DNA of 64,000 bases. Source: Clostridia bacterium (GTDB lineage: Bacteria > Bacillota > Clostridia > Oscillospirales > CAG-272). Positions 24,958 through 33,296 of this stretch are shown here, in pieces. A model generated the notes under the pieces. That model worked only from the letters and a program-made list of their open reading frames with translations. It ran no database searches and was not told the DNA's origin. Every line of letters begins with the position of its first letter. The stretch's first letter is position 1. The DNA is taken from contig JAFUQU010000033.1 in NCBI GenBank assembly GCA_017472255.1, forward strand, positions 55,301 through 119,300. Reading direction: 5' to 3'. Position numbers and translations under genes: made by a program.

Positions 24958-26391
24958 TTACAGAACCTTGCAGAGCTTGATGTTCATCATGCGGGCGAAC
25001 AGCTCGATTTCCTTTGTGTGATCGCCGATGCCCAGTGCCAGATGATGGGTGGGGCCGGCTTCGCACCAGCGCTCCACAAATTCGGTGCAGGAGACGTCGA
25101 ATTTGCACTTGGTGTTGGTATTGCCGGTGGCGGGAATTGCGCCGGGCATGGATTCGCCCTTGGCCGAGATCAGCTTGAACGCGCCGTCGCCGCCCACCGA
25201 GCAGGAGAGCAGGGAGATGGGGCCGGTTTTCAGCTTGAATTCCACCGATACGCCAGCGCCCGACTTGCCGTGGAACTTCTTGAGCTTGCGAAGCACCGGC
25301 TTTTCGTTGCTGATGTTGATGTTGTGCGGGCCGTCGTGACCGATGAGCACGATGTCGTCGCAGACGTCGAAGGGATGCAGCTCGGCGAAGGAGCCGCCGC
25401 CGCCCACACGGTTCATGATCAGCATGGCGGCCGCCGTCTTCAGGTCAGCCTCGCCCGCCAGAGGGATGTTGCGGCTGGTCAGCAGCGAGTTGCCGATGAT
25501 CAGGTTGGACGCGATCCGCTCGTATTCGTTGCCGTGCTCGCCCTTGTAGAAGTAGGCCAGTGCGGTCAGACCGTTGTTCTCCACCAGACGATCCAGACCT
25601 ACCGAGCAGCGTGCGGCCAGCTCCAGATCCTCGTCGTGTACATAATCGGTCAGCGGGTCGTTGGAAGGCTCGCGGATATCAAAGATGCTCTTGATGTCGT
25701 CGATGCGCGCTTTGACCTCAGCTTCGGTTGCGCCGTTGACATACTCGACCAGCTCGCACATTTCCAGCATTTTGACGTGCGCGCCGAAGGTGCCCGCGAA
25801 GGCGGTGGGATCGGTGTTCATGTCGTACATACCGTCGTAAGTGTGTCCGAGGTAGCCGAACTTGGCGTATTTGAAAGCGGAGACGGCGGAGATGGCGCGT
25901 TCGTATTCGCCGATGCGTGCGGCGATGCGCTCGCGATTGCCCGCAGTTTCCACGATGAAGTAGGGCTTGGGAGCGCCCAGACGCTCATAGACGCCCGCGA
26001 ATTCGGGCATGGAGCAGATATCGTCGTTGCAAAGCTGCATATAAGTGGTGGTCTTGGAGTAGTCCAGACGCTCCAGCGGCTGGAGACCTACCAGAATCTG
26101 CGGCACGTGCAGGTATTTTGCGAAGGGGAAGAGCACCTGCGAGGTGATGTAGGTGGACATCATGATAAAGAGCGCGTCCAAATCGGAGGCGAGCGCTTTT
26201 TTCAGGCAGATCATGGAGCTGTCCACGTCATCGACAAAGCCCAGATCGATGACTTCGCTGTCCTCGGAGAAGTAGCCTGCCAGCTCAACCTGCTTCTGCT
26301 TAAGCTCGTCCAGCAGTCCGTCGAACTGCGGCCAGTAGATGAAGTGGCCCATGCCGATGATGCCGATACGGGTTTTACGGGTATGAATCAT
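24958..26391 (-). CDS. L-arabinose/L-fucose isomerase-like sugar isomerase
   Basis: This 477-aa protein starts at the ATG at 26389-26391 behind GAGGA; the longer open frame has no ribosome site. It is distant from classical AraA overall. Its C-terminal half keeps the four manganese ligands seen in E. coli AraA, with similar spacing: Glu in LAGEADLKTAA, Glu in GGGGSFAELHP, His in LIGHDGP and His in GPTHHLAL. An aldose-ketose isomerase for L-arabinose or a related sugar is therefore likely. The N-terminal domain (GIIGMGHFIYWPQF) is the usual Rossmann-like domain. It heads the block with the 827-aa unknown and faces an AraC regulator. Confidence 0.75.
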   Translation of the reverse strand: MIHTRKTRIGIIGMGHFIYWPQFDGLLDELKQKQVELAGYFSEDSEVIDLGFVDDVDSSMICLKKALASDLDALFIMMSTYITSQVLFPFAKYLHVPQILVGLQPLERLDYSKTTTYMQLCNDDICSMPEFAGVYERLGAPKPYFIVETAGNRERIAARIGEYERAISAVSAFKYAKFGYLGHTYDGMYDMNTDPTAFAGTFGAHVKMLEMCELVEYVNGATEAEVKARIDDIKSIFDIREPSNDPLTDYVHDEDLELAARCSVGLDRLVENNGLTALAYFYKGEHGNEYERIASNLIIGNSLLTSRNIPLAGEADLKTAAAMLIMNRVGGGGSFAELHPFDVCDDIVLIGHDGPHNINISNEKPVLRKLKKFHGKSGAGVSVEFKLKTGPISLLSCSVGGDGAFKLISAKGESMPGAIPATGNTNTKCKFDVSCTEFVERWCEAGPTHHLALGIGDHTKEIELFARMMNIKLCKVL

Positions 26392-26541
26392 AATTTGAAT
26401 CCTCGTTGTATTCATAGATTTGACCAATGCGTGGATTGGTGCTTATTACTATGATACACGAAAATCAAGCCGTTGTAAATAGATAATTCGACCATATTAG
26501 CACAAAACGACCATAATTTTTTCGGTTCTTCGCCGTACTAC

Positions 26542-26570
26542 TTGACAATCGTCCGCCGCTATTGTAAAAT
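26542..26570 (+). promoter_or_regulatory. Promoter of the AraC regulator pair
   Basis: TTGACA (26542-26547), a 17-bp spacer and TAAAAT (26565-26570) lie in the 212-base divergent region shared with the isomerase gene. Confidence 0.7.
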
Positions 26571-26603
26571 GAGATTATCATGATATATGAAGGGGATAAG
26601 TTC

Positions 26604-27431
26604 ATGCACGATTCCATACAGATTGCCGATTTCGATATCAATATTACCGAGGTGCTGCTGGTTCACCGCCAGACCTTCGTTCACCGCTTCCGATGGAGCG
26701 ATTACCGGGGCGGGCGGCGGATGGACGGGCTGGTTTACTGTCAGTCGGGGGAGGCGGTCTTTGACTTCGGCGCCAGCATCTGCACAATTCGACCCGGGCA
26801 GATGATGTTTCTGTCGGCGAACAGCTCCTATACGGTGAGCTGTTCCAGCATGGAGCCGTTTGTACATTATACGGTCAACTTCCGCGTAGAACGTCCGGAC
26901 ACCGCGGAACAAACCGCCTTTTCCGAGATTATCGGCGGACACGTGCATTATGTCACCGCTTGCGGAAACTCGAACATTTATCTGGAGCCGTTTGAAAATC
27001 TGCTGTCCAGCTGGCATTCCAAGCGCAACGGCTACCGGGTCATGGCGAAATCGGTGCTGTACGAGCTGCTTTACCTCTATTTCACCGACGCCGGGCGGAG
27101 CCTGCGCAACAAGGACGATTACAATCAGCTGCTGCCGGCACGCCGTATGCTGGACGAGAGCTATATGGACAATGTGAGCGTCGCCGAGCTGGCGGCGCTC
27201 TGCGGGCTGAGCGAAACCCACTTCCGGCGGCTGTTTCTCAAGCTGTTCGGCACGACGCCCACCGAGTACCGCCTGAAAAAGCGGGTGCTGCGCGCAAAGG
27301 ATTTGCTCTTGTCCGGATTGTATTCGGTCTCCGAAACCGCCCGCGAGGTGGGCTTCTCCGACCCTAACTATTTTACCCGCGTCTTCCGGCAGCAGACCGG
27401 CAGCTCTCCCACCGATTTTATGAAAGGCTGA
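26604..27431 (+). CDS. AraC-family transcriptional regulator
   Basis: This 275-aa regulator starts at the ATG at 26604 behind GAAGGGGA. The in-frame ATG at 26580 sits too near the -10. The ligand domain (about 1-150) contains FGASICTIRPGQMMFLSANS. The C-terminal helix-turn-helix pair has VAELAALCGLSETHFRRLF and VSETAREVGFSDPNYFTRVF, then TGSSPTDF. It is divergent from the isomerase operon and 8 bases upstream of a second AraC gene, so the two are probably co-expressed. Confidence 0.9.
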   Translation: MHDSIQIADFDINITEVLLVHRQTFVHRFRWSDYRGGRRMDGLVYCQSGEAVFDFGASICTIRPGQMMFLSANSSYTVSCSSMEPFVHYTVNFRVERPDTAEQTAFSEIIGGHVHYVTACGNSNIYLEPFENLLSSWHSKRNGYRVMAKSVLYELLYLYFTDAGRSLRNKDDYNQLLPARRMLDESYMDNVSVAELAALCGLSETHFRRLFLKLFGTTPTEYRLKKRVLRAKDLLLSGLYSVSETAREVGFSDPNYFTRVFRQQTGSSPTDFMKG

Positions 27432-27439
27432 CCCGCTTC

Positions 27440-28315
27440 ATGATGACTCCTATCCCATTGGAAAAGATCAAACCCTATCTGCGTTACGCCCGCTACATCG
27501 ATGTTACCAGCGATTATACATACAATGATATCGCCGCCTATGACGCCCGTCTGATTTATGTGGAGAGCGGTGTCGGCGCCATTGTGATCGACGGGCGCGT
27601 CTATCGATTGCAGCCGGGGGTGCTGCTGGTCTGGCAGCCCGGGCAGACCTACGGCTTCACGGATGTCATCGCCTCTCCGCTGCACATTCTGATGCTGAAT
27701 TATGATTTTTTTGCCGAACAGCCGGAGACTCGGCTGATCACGCCCGACCCGCCCCATCTCTTTCAGACGGAGCGGCTGGATGGTGTGTTTTGCATGATCG
27801 AGAATGCCGATGAGGGCGGAGTGATCTGCGACGAGCGGGCATCCTGGGCGGAAGGAATGCTACATGAGCTGCTGGAGGAGTATACCATGCGCCGCATTTA
27901 TTCGGACACAGCGGCGGCGGGATTGCTGTCGCTGCTGCTGACCCGGCTCTGCCGCAGCGTGCGGATTGGCGGCAGTCTTCGCCCGACCGCTCCCGAAAGC
28001 AAAGCCGATGCCATGATTGCCTACATCAACAGCCATCTGTCGGAAAATCTCTCCTACGAATCGCTGGGGAAGATTTTCTGCTACCATCCAAACCATGTGA
28101 ACCGGCTGATCACCCGCAGCACAGGGCTGCCGCTTCATCGCTATCTGACCCGGATGCGCATCGAGCGGGCGTTTGGACTGCTCTGCGACGAGGGGCGGTC
28201 GGTGGCGGAGACGGCAGAACTGTGCGGCTTTTCCGACGCCACCAGCTTTGCACGCTGCTTCCGCGCCCAGACCGGACTGTCTCCCTCCGAAGCAAGACGC
28301 CAGTCGAGGCGATGA
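27440..28315 (+). CDS. AraC-family transcriptional regulator
   Basis: This 291-aa regulator is encoded 8 bases after another AraC gene. Its cupin-like domain has YRLQPGVLLVWQPGQTYGF at about 54-72. The C-terminal DNA-binding domain (about 185-285) has LSYESLGKIFCYHPNHVNRL and VAETAELCGFSDATSFARCF, then TGLSPSEARR. The two proteins differ in the ligand domain, which suggests response to different sugars. The start codon lacks a strong ribosome site and may be reached by coupling. The WbsX-like gene downstream is a plausible target. Confidence 0.88.
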   Translation: MMTPIPLEKIKPYLRYARYIDVTSDYTYNDIAAYDARLIYVESGVGAIVIDGRVYRLQPGVLLVWQPGQTYGFTDVIASPLHILMLNYDFFAEQPETRLITPDPPHLFQTERLDGVFCMIENADEGGVICDERASWAEGMLHELLEEYTMRRIYSDTAAAGLLSLLLTRLCRSVRIGGSLRPTAPESKADAMIAYINSHLSENLSYESLGKIFCYHPNHVNRLITRSTGLPLHRYLTRMRIERAFGLLCDEGRSVAETAELCGFSDATSFARCFRAQTGLSPSEARRQSRR

Positions 28316-28359
28316 ATGCAAATGTTTGATTTTGCAAGATTTATGTGTGATATCGCTCT

Positions 28360-28387
28360 TTGAAAATTTCATCCAACGCGCTATAAT
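28360..28387 (+). promoter_or_regulatory. Promoter of the WbsX/GH99-like gene
   Basis: TTGAAA (28360-28365), a 16-bp spacer and TATAAT (28382-28387) lie 40 bases upstream of the 23-codon open frame. Confidence 0.55.
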
Positions 28388-28427
28388 ATTAGCAGACGAA
28401 ACCGAATCCGAAAAGGATGATAGTAGA

Positions 28428-28499
28428 ATGAGCAGAAACTACGAAGTGTTCGCCTGGTGCAGACACACAAACAATGCCGGTTTCGCGAAAGGTTGGTAA
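28428..28499 (+). pseudogene. 23-codon partial duplicate of the WbsX-like gene's 5' end
   Basis: This short frame is preceded by AAAAGGATG at good spacing and encodes MSRNYEVFAW... ...AKGW before TAA. It aligns with the start of the next gene (MARNYDVLAW... ...GKGW) with about nine residues missing between the two blocks. It therefore looks like a truncated duplicate of the 5' end. Because it has the better ribosome site and stops 5 bases before the next ATG, it may also act as a leader peptide for coupled translation. Confidence 0.55.
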
Positions 28500-28504
28500 T
28501 AAGT

Positions 28505-29629
28505 ATGGCAAGAAATTATGATGTGCTGGCGTGGTATTTCCCGAACTGGCATCCCGATTCCCGCAACGACAAATGGCATGGCAAGGGCTGGACCGAGTGG
28601 GAGGTCACTAAGTGCGCCCGTCCCCGCTTTGAGGGACACGATCAGCCGAAGGTTCCCGTCTGGGGCTACACGGACGAGTCCGACCCCAATGTAATGGAGC
28701 TGAAAATCAAAACCGCTCTTGATCACGGCATCAACGGCTTTTTGTGGGATCTGTACTGGTTCGAGGACGGCGGCTACCGCATGAACGCGCTGGACAAGGG
28801 CTTCTTCGGCGCGAAGAACAACGAGCAGTTCAAGATTGCCCTGATGTGGTGCAATCATGACCCGATCTACGCCCATCCCGCAACCCGCCGCCGTCCCAAC
28901 GATCCGCTGCTCTCCGGCAACCTGTCCGCAGAGGGCTTCAAGCGCGGTTCGGATCACTGCATTGAAAATTACTTCTGGCGTCCCAACTACTACAGAGTGG
29001 ACGGCAAGATTTTCTTCGTAATCTGGGCGCCCGAGAAGCTGGTATCGGGTCTGGGCGGAATTCCCGAGACCCGCGCGGTGCTGGATGATTTCCGCGACCG
29101 CGTCCGCAAGGCCGGTCTGGGCGAGCTGCATCTGGCAGCGCCGATTCACAACTGCCCCAAGCATTGGGTGACAGACGGCAAGGAATTTAACGAATTCACC
29201 AATGCGCTGGGCTTCGACAGCTTTGTGCAGTACAGCTCGCCGACCAATGCCGATCATTTCCCCCGCATGGAGTTCTCGGACTTCATCGATGCCGGTATTT
29301 CCGCCATCGATAAGTACAGCAAGCTGACCGACAAGCCTTATTGCCCGACGATTTCCAACGGCTGGGACAGCTCGCCCCGCACGCTTCAGTCGGAAATTTA
29401 CGAGCAGGTGGGCTATCCCTGGTCGGTTGTTACCGTCAACCGCAGCATCGAGGAATACGAGCGCGGTCTGCGTGCCATGAAGGAGTTTGCCCAGAGCGAC
29501 AAATTCAAGGGCAGCTTTGTCACCCTGTCCACATGGAACGAGTGGACGGAGGGCAACTATCTGGAGCCTGACCTCAAGTTCGGCTACGGCTTCCTTGAAG
29601 CTGTGAAGCGGGTCTTCGGCGAGAAGTAA
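28505..29629 (+). CDS. WbsX / GH99-like domain protein
   Basis: This 374-aa protein of the glycosyltransferase-WbsX / GH99-like group is a TIM-barrel family of glycan-processing enzymes. Typical motifs are AWYFPNWHPD, GKGWTEWEVTK, HGINGFLWDLYWFEDGG and, near the end, STWNEWTEGNYLEPD followed by GYGFLEAVKRVF. The start at 28505 is weakly preceded by GGTTGG; a longer frame from 28457 reads back through the upstream duplicate in another phase. Whether it is an endo-mannosidase-like hydrolase is unknown. There is no signal peptide. Confidence 0.82.
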   Translation: MARNYDVLAWYFPNWHPDSRNDKWHGKGWTEWEVTKCARPRFEGHDQPKVPVWGYTDESDPNVMELKIKTALDHGINGFLWDLYWFEDGGYRMNALDKGFFGAKNNEQFKIALMWCNHDPIYAHPATRRRPNDPLLSGNLSAEGFKRGSDHCIENYFWRPNYYRVDGKIFFVIWAPEKLVSGLGGIPETRAVLDDFRDRVRKAGLGELHLAAPIHNCPKHWVTDGKEFNEFTNALGFDSFVQYSSPTNADHFPRMEFSDFIDAGISAIDKYSKLTDKPYCPTISNGWDSSPRTLQSEIYEQVGYPWSVVTVNRSIEEYERGLRAMKEFAQSDKFKGSFVTLSTWNEWTEGNYLEPDLKFGYGFLEAVKRVFGEK

Positions 29630-29646
29630 AATCGTAATTGCATAGA

Positions 29647-29683
29647 AAATCGCCGCCGGTTTTTGATACCGGCGGCGATTTTT
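29647..29683. terminator. Bidirectional intrinsic terminator
   Basis: 14-bp arms AAATCGCCGCCGGT / ACCGGCGGCGATTT with a 7-base loop and a T tract lie between the convergent WbsX-like and purF-like genes. Confidence 0.85.
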
Positions 29684-29693
29684 GTTATGTAGT

Positions 29694-31109
29694 TTATTCC
29701 TGTCCGCTCCAGCAGTAGGTGCAGAGCTTGCAGGAGGGAATGCCAACCGACGCGATCAGGTCGTCGAGACGGCAGTATTGCAGGGAGGTGAAGTTTAGCT
29801 CCTTGCCGATGTCTTCAACCATAACCCTGTACTCAGGCGTGGTAGGGTCGGCGTAGAGGGGAAGTTTGGCTTTTGCGGCTTCCTCCGAGCCTTCGCGCTT
29901 CAGGATAACGCGGCGGGCGATCAGATCAAGCTCGCTCTTGGAGCGGGAGAAGTTCAGGTACTTGCAGCCGAACAGCAGAGGCGGGCAGGCGGTGCGGATG
30001 TGTACTTCCTTTGCGCCGCTCTGATAGAGGAATTCCGTGGTCTCGCGAAGCTGGGTACCGCGGACAATGGAGTCGTCGATGAGCAGCAGGCTGCGGTCGC
30101 GGATCAGCGCGTCGATGGCGATCAGCTTCATCTTGGCAATAAAGTTACGCTGAGACTGCTGCTGGGGCATGAAGGAGCGCGGCCATGTGGGGGTGTACTT
30201 GATGAAGGGACGGGCGAAGGGGATGCCCGATTCGTTGGCATAGCCGACGGCGTGAGCCGTTCCCGAGTCGGGGATGCCGGCTACAATGTCCGGCTTCACG
30301 GTATCACCGTCACGCGCTGCCAGCTTCGCGCCGCAGTTGTAGCGCATCTGCTCCACGTTGATTCCTTCGTAGGTAGAGGTGGGGTAGCCGTAGTAAACCC
30401 ACAGGAAGGTGCATATCCGCATTTCCTCTGTAGGCGCGGACACGGTTTCGCAGGATTCGGCGGTCATGTAGACAATCTCGGACGGCCCCAGCTCCCGGTA
30501 GGCAGTGTAGCCCAAATTCAGGAAGGCAAAGCTCTCGAAGGATGCGCAGAACGCGCCCTCCTTGCGGCCGATAACGATCGGTGTGCGGCCAAGACGGTCG
30601 CGGGCGGCGTACATTCCCTCGCTGGTAAGCACCAGCATGGTCATGGAGCCGTCAACCAGCTGCTGGGCGTAACGGATGCCTTCCACAATGCTGTCCTTCT
30701 GGGTGATCAGCGAAGCCACCAGTTCGGTGGGGTTCACGTCGCCACCGCTCATTTCAAGGAAATGGGTGTAGCCCTTGGCGTAGCAGGTTTCAATCAGCTC
30801 ATTGATGTTGTTGATGCGTCCCACGGTGGTGATGGCGAAGTTGCCCAGATGCGAACGAACAATCAGCGGCTGCGGCTCGCTGTCCGAAATACAGCCGATG
30901 CCCAGATTTCCCTCCATCTCATCCACGTCCTTTTCGAACTTGGTGCGGAAGGGGGAATTTTCGATATTGTGAATAGCGCGCTGGAAGCCCGCTTCTCCAT
31001 AAACCGCCATACCGCCGCGTCTGGTTCCCAGATGCGAATGGTAGTCGGTTCCGAAAAACAGATCGAATACGCAGCTTGACTTAGAAACAACTCCAAATAA
31101 TCCACCCAT
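29694..31109 (-). CDS. PurF-like amidophosphoribosyltransferase paralogue lacking the N-terminal nucleophilic Cys
   Basis: This 471-aa protein has the PurF layout: an Ntn glutamine amidotransferase domain (about 1-235), then a phosphoribosyltransferase domain with the PRPP loop LLIDDSIVRGTQL, GIPDSGTAHAVGYAN and FIKYTPTWPRSF. The N terminus reads MGGLFGVV, where active PurF has MCGIFG. Residue 2, the glutamine-attacking Cys, is therefore Gly. Other amidotransferase features (LGTRRGGMAVYG, SGGDVNPTELVASLI) persist. A C-terminal CKLCTYCW suggests a metal or redox site. It may use ammonia or have a changed role. It follows the DUF1294 gene by 26 bases. No purine riboswitch is visible. Confidence 0.85.
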   Translation of the reverse strand: MGGLFGVVSKSSCVFDLFFGTDYHSHLGTRRGGMAVYGEAGFQRAIHNIENSPFRTKFEKDVDEMEGNLGIGCISDSEPQPLIVRSHLGNFAITTVGRINNINELIETCYAKGYTHFLEMSGGDVNPTELVASLITQKDSIVEGIRYAQQLVDGSMTMLVLTSEGMYAARDRLGRTPIVIGRKEGAFCASFESFAFLNLGYTAYRELGPSEIVYMTAESCETVSAPTEEMRICTFLWVYYGYPTSTYEGINVEQMRYNCGAKLAARDGDTVKPDIVAGIPDSGTAHAVGYANESGIPFARPFIKYTPTWPRSFMPQQQSQRNFIAKMKLIAIDALIRDRSLLLIDDSIVRGTQLRETTEFLYQSGAKEVHIRTACPPLLFGCKYLNFSRSKSELDLIARRVILKREGSEEAAKAKLPLYADPTTPEYRVMVEDIGKELNFTSLQYCRLDDLIASVGIPSCKLCTYCWSGQE

Positions 31110-31135
31110 AAAATGTTCTCCTGTATTTTTATAAA

Positions 31136-31456
31136 TCAGCGGTGCGACAGAATCACAACCGCCGTAATGATGACAATATGCAGAACCAGCGCCAGCGGCA
31201 CCAGCAGCACGAATTTTGTATGCTGGGTCTTATGCCGCATGAGCTGCATTCCCAGAAAGGCGCCTGCCGATCCGCCCGCAAAGGCGAAGCCGATGAGCGT
31301 TGCCTCGGAGATCCGCCATTTGCCGCGCTTGGCTTTGATCTTGTCCACGGCGTATAGAATGAACGTGAACAGATTCATAAGAGCCAGCAGCAGGAGAAAG
31401 ATTCCCGCGTGAGCGGCGATGAAGTGGGCGGCAGTATAAAGCAGTTCCACAGGCAC
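31136..31456 (-). CDS. DUF1294 small membrane protein
   Basis: This 106-aa protein has two or three hydrophobic segments (about 16-38, 55-72 and 82-103). The DUF1294 pattern is LYAVDKIKAKRGKWRISEAT, then GGSAGAFLGMQLMRHKTQH. The start is GTG at 31456 behind GGGAGG; a second GTG two codons on is equally possible on spacing. The function of the family is unknown. It is probably co-transcribed with the purF-like gene. Confidence 0.88.
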   Translation of the reverse strand: MPVELLYTAAHFIAAHAGIFLLLLALMNLFTFILYAVDKIKAKRGKWRISEATLIGFAFAGGSAGAFLGMQLMRHKTQHTKFVLLVPLALVLHIVIITAVVILSHR

Positions 31457-31485
31457 GGCACCTCCCGCTTGAAAGAATATAATTT

Positions 31486-31514
31486 ATTATAGCATATTTT
31501 TTGAAAATTTTCAA
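31486..31514 (-). promoter_or_regulatory. Promoter of DUF1294-purF-like operon
   Basis: On the minus strand TTGAAA (31509-31514), a 17-bp spacer and TATAAT (31486-31491) lie 30 bases upstream of the GTG start. Confidence 0.6.
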
Positions 31515-31672
31515 TTGTTATATCTGATAATTTTAAGCCTTTATAGGATTAAAATCATGATGAAATCTTTTCCCATCCGCATTCCGCTGTCGCGTGGGCA
31601 GAGAACGGCATACAATGGATAATGCACGTGATGTTGTTTACAGCGTGCATTGCGACTGGAAAGGATTATGAT

Positions 31673-32671
31673 ATGGAAGCTACATACAATATAAAAAAGC
31701 TGGCTGTCATCGGCGGCGATCTCCGCTCGCTTGTCGCTGCCGGAGCGCTGCGGGCGGCAGGCTTTGAATGCGCAGTCTGGGGCTTTGACAGCGCCCACGA
31801 AGGGACGGTTCACGGCAGTACGGTGGCGGATTCGCTTTGCTGCTCTGCCGCCGCGTCGGCAATCGGCGAACTTTCTCCGCAGCTTGCCATAACGCTGCGG
31901 GAGAACGGCTCGTGTGCCTCTTTGGAGGAAGCGCTGGACGGCAGTTTCGGGGTGATTCTGCCGCTGCCCGCCACACAGGACGGCGTTCGGGTGTCGATGC
32001 CGCTGTCCGGGAAGGAGCTGGCGCTGGATACCTTGCTGCGGCTCATGGAGGAGCGGGGCATCCGTCTGCTCTGCGGCGGACGGCTGGGCGAGGATTTCAG
32101 CGCTCGATGTGCCGGACGGGGGATTGAAGCCTTCGACTACTACGAGCAGGAGGAGTTTGCCGTCGCCAATGCCATTCCTACCGCCGAGGGCGCCATCGCC
32201 ATCGCCATGAACGAGCTGGCGGTGACATTGCACGGCGGACGCGCGCTGGTTATCGGCTACGGGCGGATTGGGAAGGTGCTGGCGCGCCTGCTTCACGGAC
32301 TGGGCATGGAGGTTACGGTATCGGCGCGCAAGCCGGCGGACTTCGCGTGGATTGCCGCCGACCGGCTGCGTGCGGCGGAAACTGGGAAGCTGGGTGGGCT
32401 GTTTGCCGACTGGCAGCCGGACGTGATCTTCAACACAGTCCCCCACCGGGTGCTCGACCGCAGCCTGCTGGCAGCGATTCACCCGGGGACGCTGATCATC
32501 GATCTGGCGTCGAAGCCGGGCGGTGTGGATATCGCGGCGGCGGGGGAGCTGGGACACAATGTGATCTGGGCACTGTCTCTGCCGGGCAAGGTTGCGCCGG
32601 TGACAGCGGGGAAGATCATTGCCGACACGGTGAGCGGTTATATCCGCAGGAACGAGAGGGAATTATGCTGA
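31673..32671 (+). CDS. dpaA: Dipicolinate synthase subunit A
   Basis: This 332-aa subunit, with DpaB, makes dipicolinic acid from dihydrodipicolinate in the mother cell during sporulation. The ATG at 31673 is behind AAAGGA; the upstream frame from 31622 lacks a ribosome site. Motifs are KLAVIGGDLRSL at the N terminus, SAIGELSP-type middle region, and the NAD(P)-binding GRALVIGYGRIGKVLARLLHG at about 194-214. The 3' end overlaps dpaB by 7 bases. The 5' region has no clear SigA promoter, in keeping with a late sporulation sigma factor, which I could not place with confidence. Confidence 0.9.
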   Translation: MEATYNIKKLAVIGGDLRSLVAAGALRAAGFECAVWGFDSAHEGTVHGSTVADSLCCSAAASAIGELSPQLAITLRENGSCASLEEALDGSFGVILPLPATQDGVRVSMPLSGKELALDTLLRLMEERGIRLLCGGRLGEDFSARCAGRGIEAFDYYEQEEFAVANAIPTAEGAIAIAMNELAVTLHGGRALVIGYGRIGKVLARLLHGLGMEVTVSARKPADFAWIAADRLRAAETGKLGGLFADWQPDVIFNTVPHRVLDRSLLAAIHPGTLIIDLASKPGGVDIAAAGELGHNVIWALSLPGKVAPVTAGKIIADTVSGYIRRNERELC

Positions 32672-33228
32672 TTGGATACGCGCTGTGCGGATCGTTCTGC
32701 ACGATCGGGCGCAGCATTGAGGAAATGGAGAAGCTGACTTCGGCGGGGCACGAGCTGCTGCCCATTATGAGCGTGAACGCTTACACCACCGACACCCGCT
32801 TCGGCATGGCGGACGAGGTGAACCGGAAAATCGCCAAAGTATGCGGGAAGAAAATCATCCACACCATCGACGCCGCCGAACCGCTGGGTCCGAAGGTGAA
32901 GCTGGATATGCTGGTTATTGCTCCCTGCACCGGAAACACGCTGGCGAAGATTGCCCACGGCATTACCGACACCGCCGTGACCATGGCGGCGAAAGCGCAT
33001 CTGCGTTCCGACCGTCCGCTGGTTATTGCGCTGGCGAGCAACGACGCGCTGTCGGCGAATCTGGCCAATCTGGCGGTCATGCTGATGCGCAAGAATGTAT
33101 ATGTGGTGCCGCTGCATCAGGACGACCCGGTTAAAAAGCCCCACTCGCTGGTAGCGGAGTTTGGCTTGATTCCCGACGCCATTGACGCGGCTCTGCGCGG
33201 CGAACAGCTGCGGCCACTTTTCCTATAA
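32665..33228 (+). CDS. dpaB: Dipicolinate synthase subunit B (flavoprotein)
   Basis: This 187-aa flavoprotein subunit belongs to the UbiX/Pad1-like fold. It starts LIGYALCGSFCTIGRSIEEM, with PIMSVNAYTTDTRFG and DMLVIAPCTGNTLAKIAHG as the phosphate/flavin-binding segment and FRSDRPLVIALASNDALS-type residues later. The length fits SpoVFB. It overlaps dpaA by 7 bases, so equal synthesis is likely. It shows the organism forms dipicolinate-filled endospores. Confidence 0.92.
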   Translation: MLIGYALCGSFCTIGRSIEEMEKLTSAGHELLPIMSVNAYTTDTRFGMADEVNRKIAKVCGKKIIHTIDAAEPLGPKVKLDMLVIAPCTGNTLAKIAHGITDTAVTMAAKAHLRSDRPLVIALASNDALSANLANLAVMLMRKNVYVVPLHQDDPVKKPHSLVAEFGLIPDAIDAALRGEQLRPLFL

Positions 33229-33240
33229 GTAAAATCCCCC

Positions 33241-33269
33241 TTGACAGGATTCGCTTTTCGTGTTATCAT
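33241..33269 (+). promoter_or_regulatory. Promoter of the GNAT-methyltransferase operon
   Basis: TTGACA (33241-33246), a 17-bp spacer and TATCAT (33264-33269) lie 28 bases before the start. Confidence 0.7.
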
Positions 33270-33296
33270 GAAAGAAATACTGTCAGGGGGATTTTT

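Noticed and set aside
22545..24980. Very long open frames antisense to real genes (for example 811 codons opposite 22443-24926, 705 codons opposite ptsG, 409 codons opposite purA)
   Set aside because: They are composition shadows: the GC-rich codon usage of the true genes rarely gives stops on the other strand. Their translations have no domain motifs and no ribosome sites, while the opposite frames are clear proteins.
31100..31109. A frameshift or missed start explaining the absent Cys in the PurF-like protein
   Set aside because: The ATG is directly followed by an intact GGLFG strand aligned to the family start, and no upstream in-frame codon restores a Cys at residue 2.
31457..31672. SigmaK-type promoter before dpaA (CATACAATG near 31608)
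   Set aside because: It only partly matches CATANNNTA and the -35 AC is not clear, so it was not listed as a feature.
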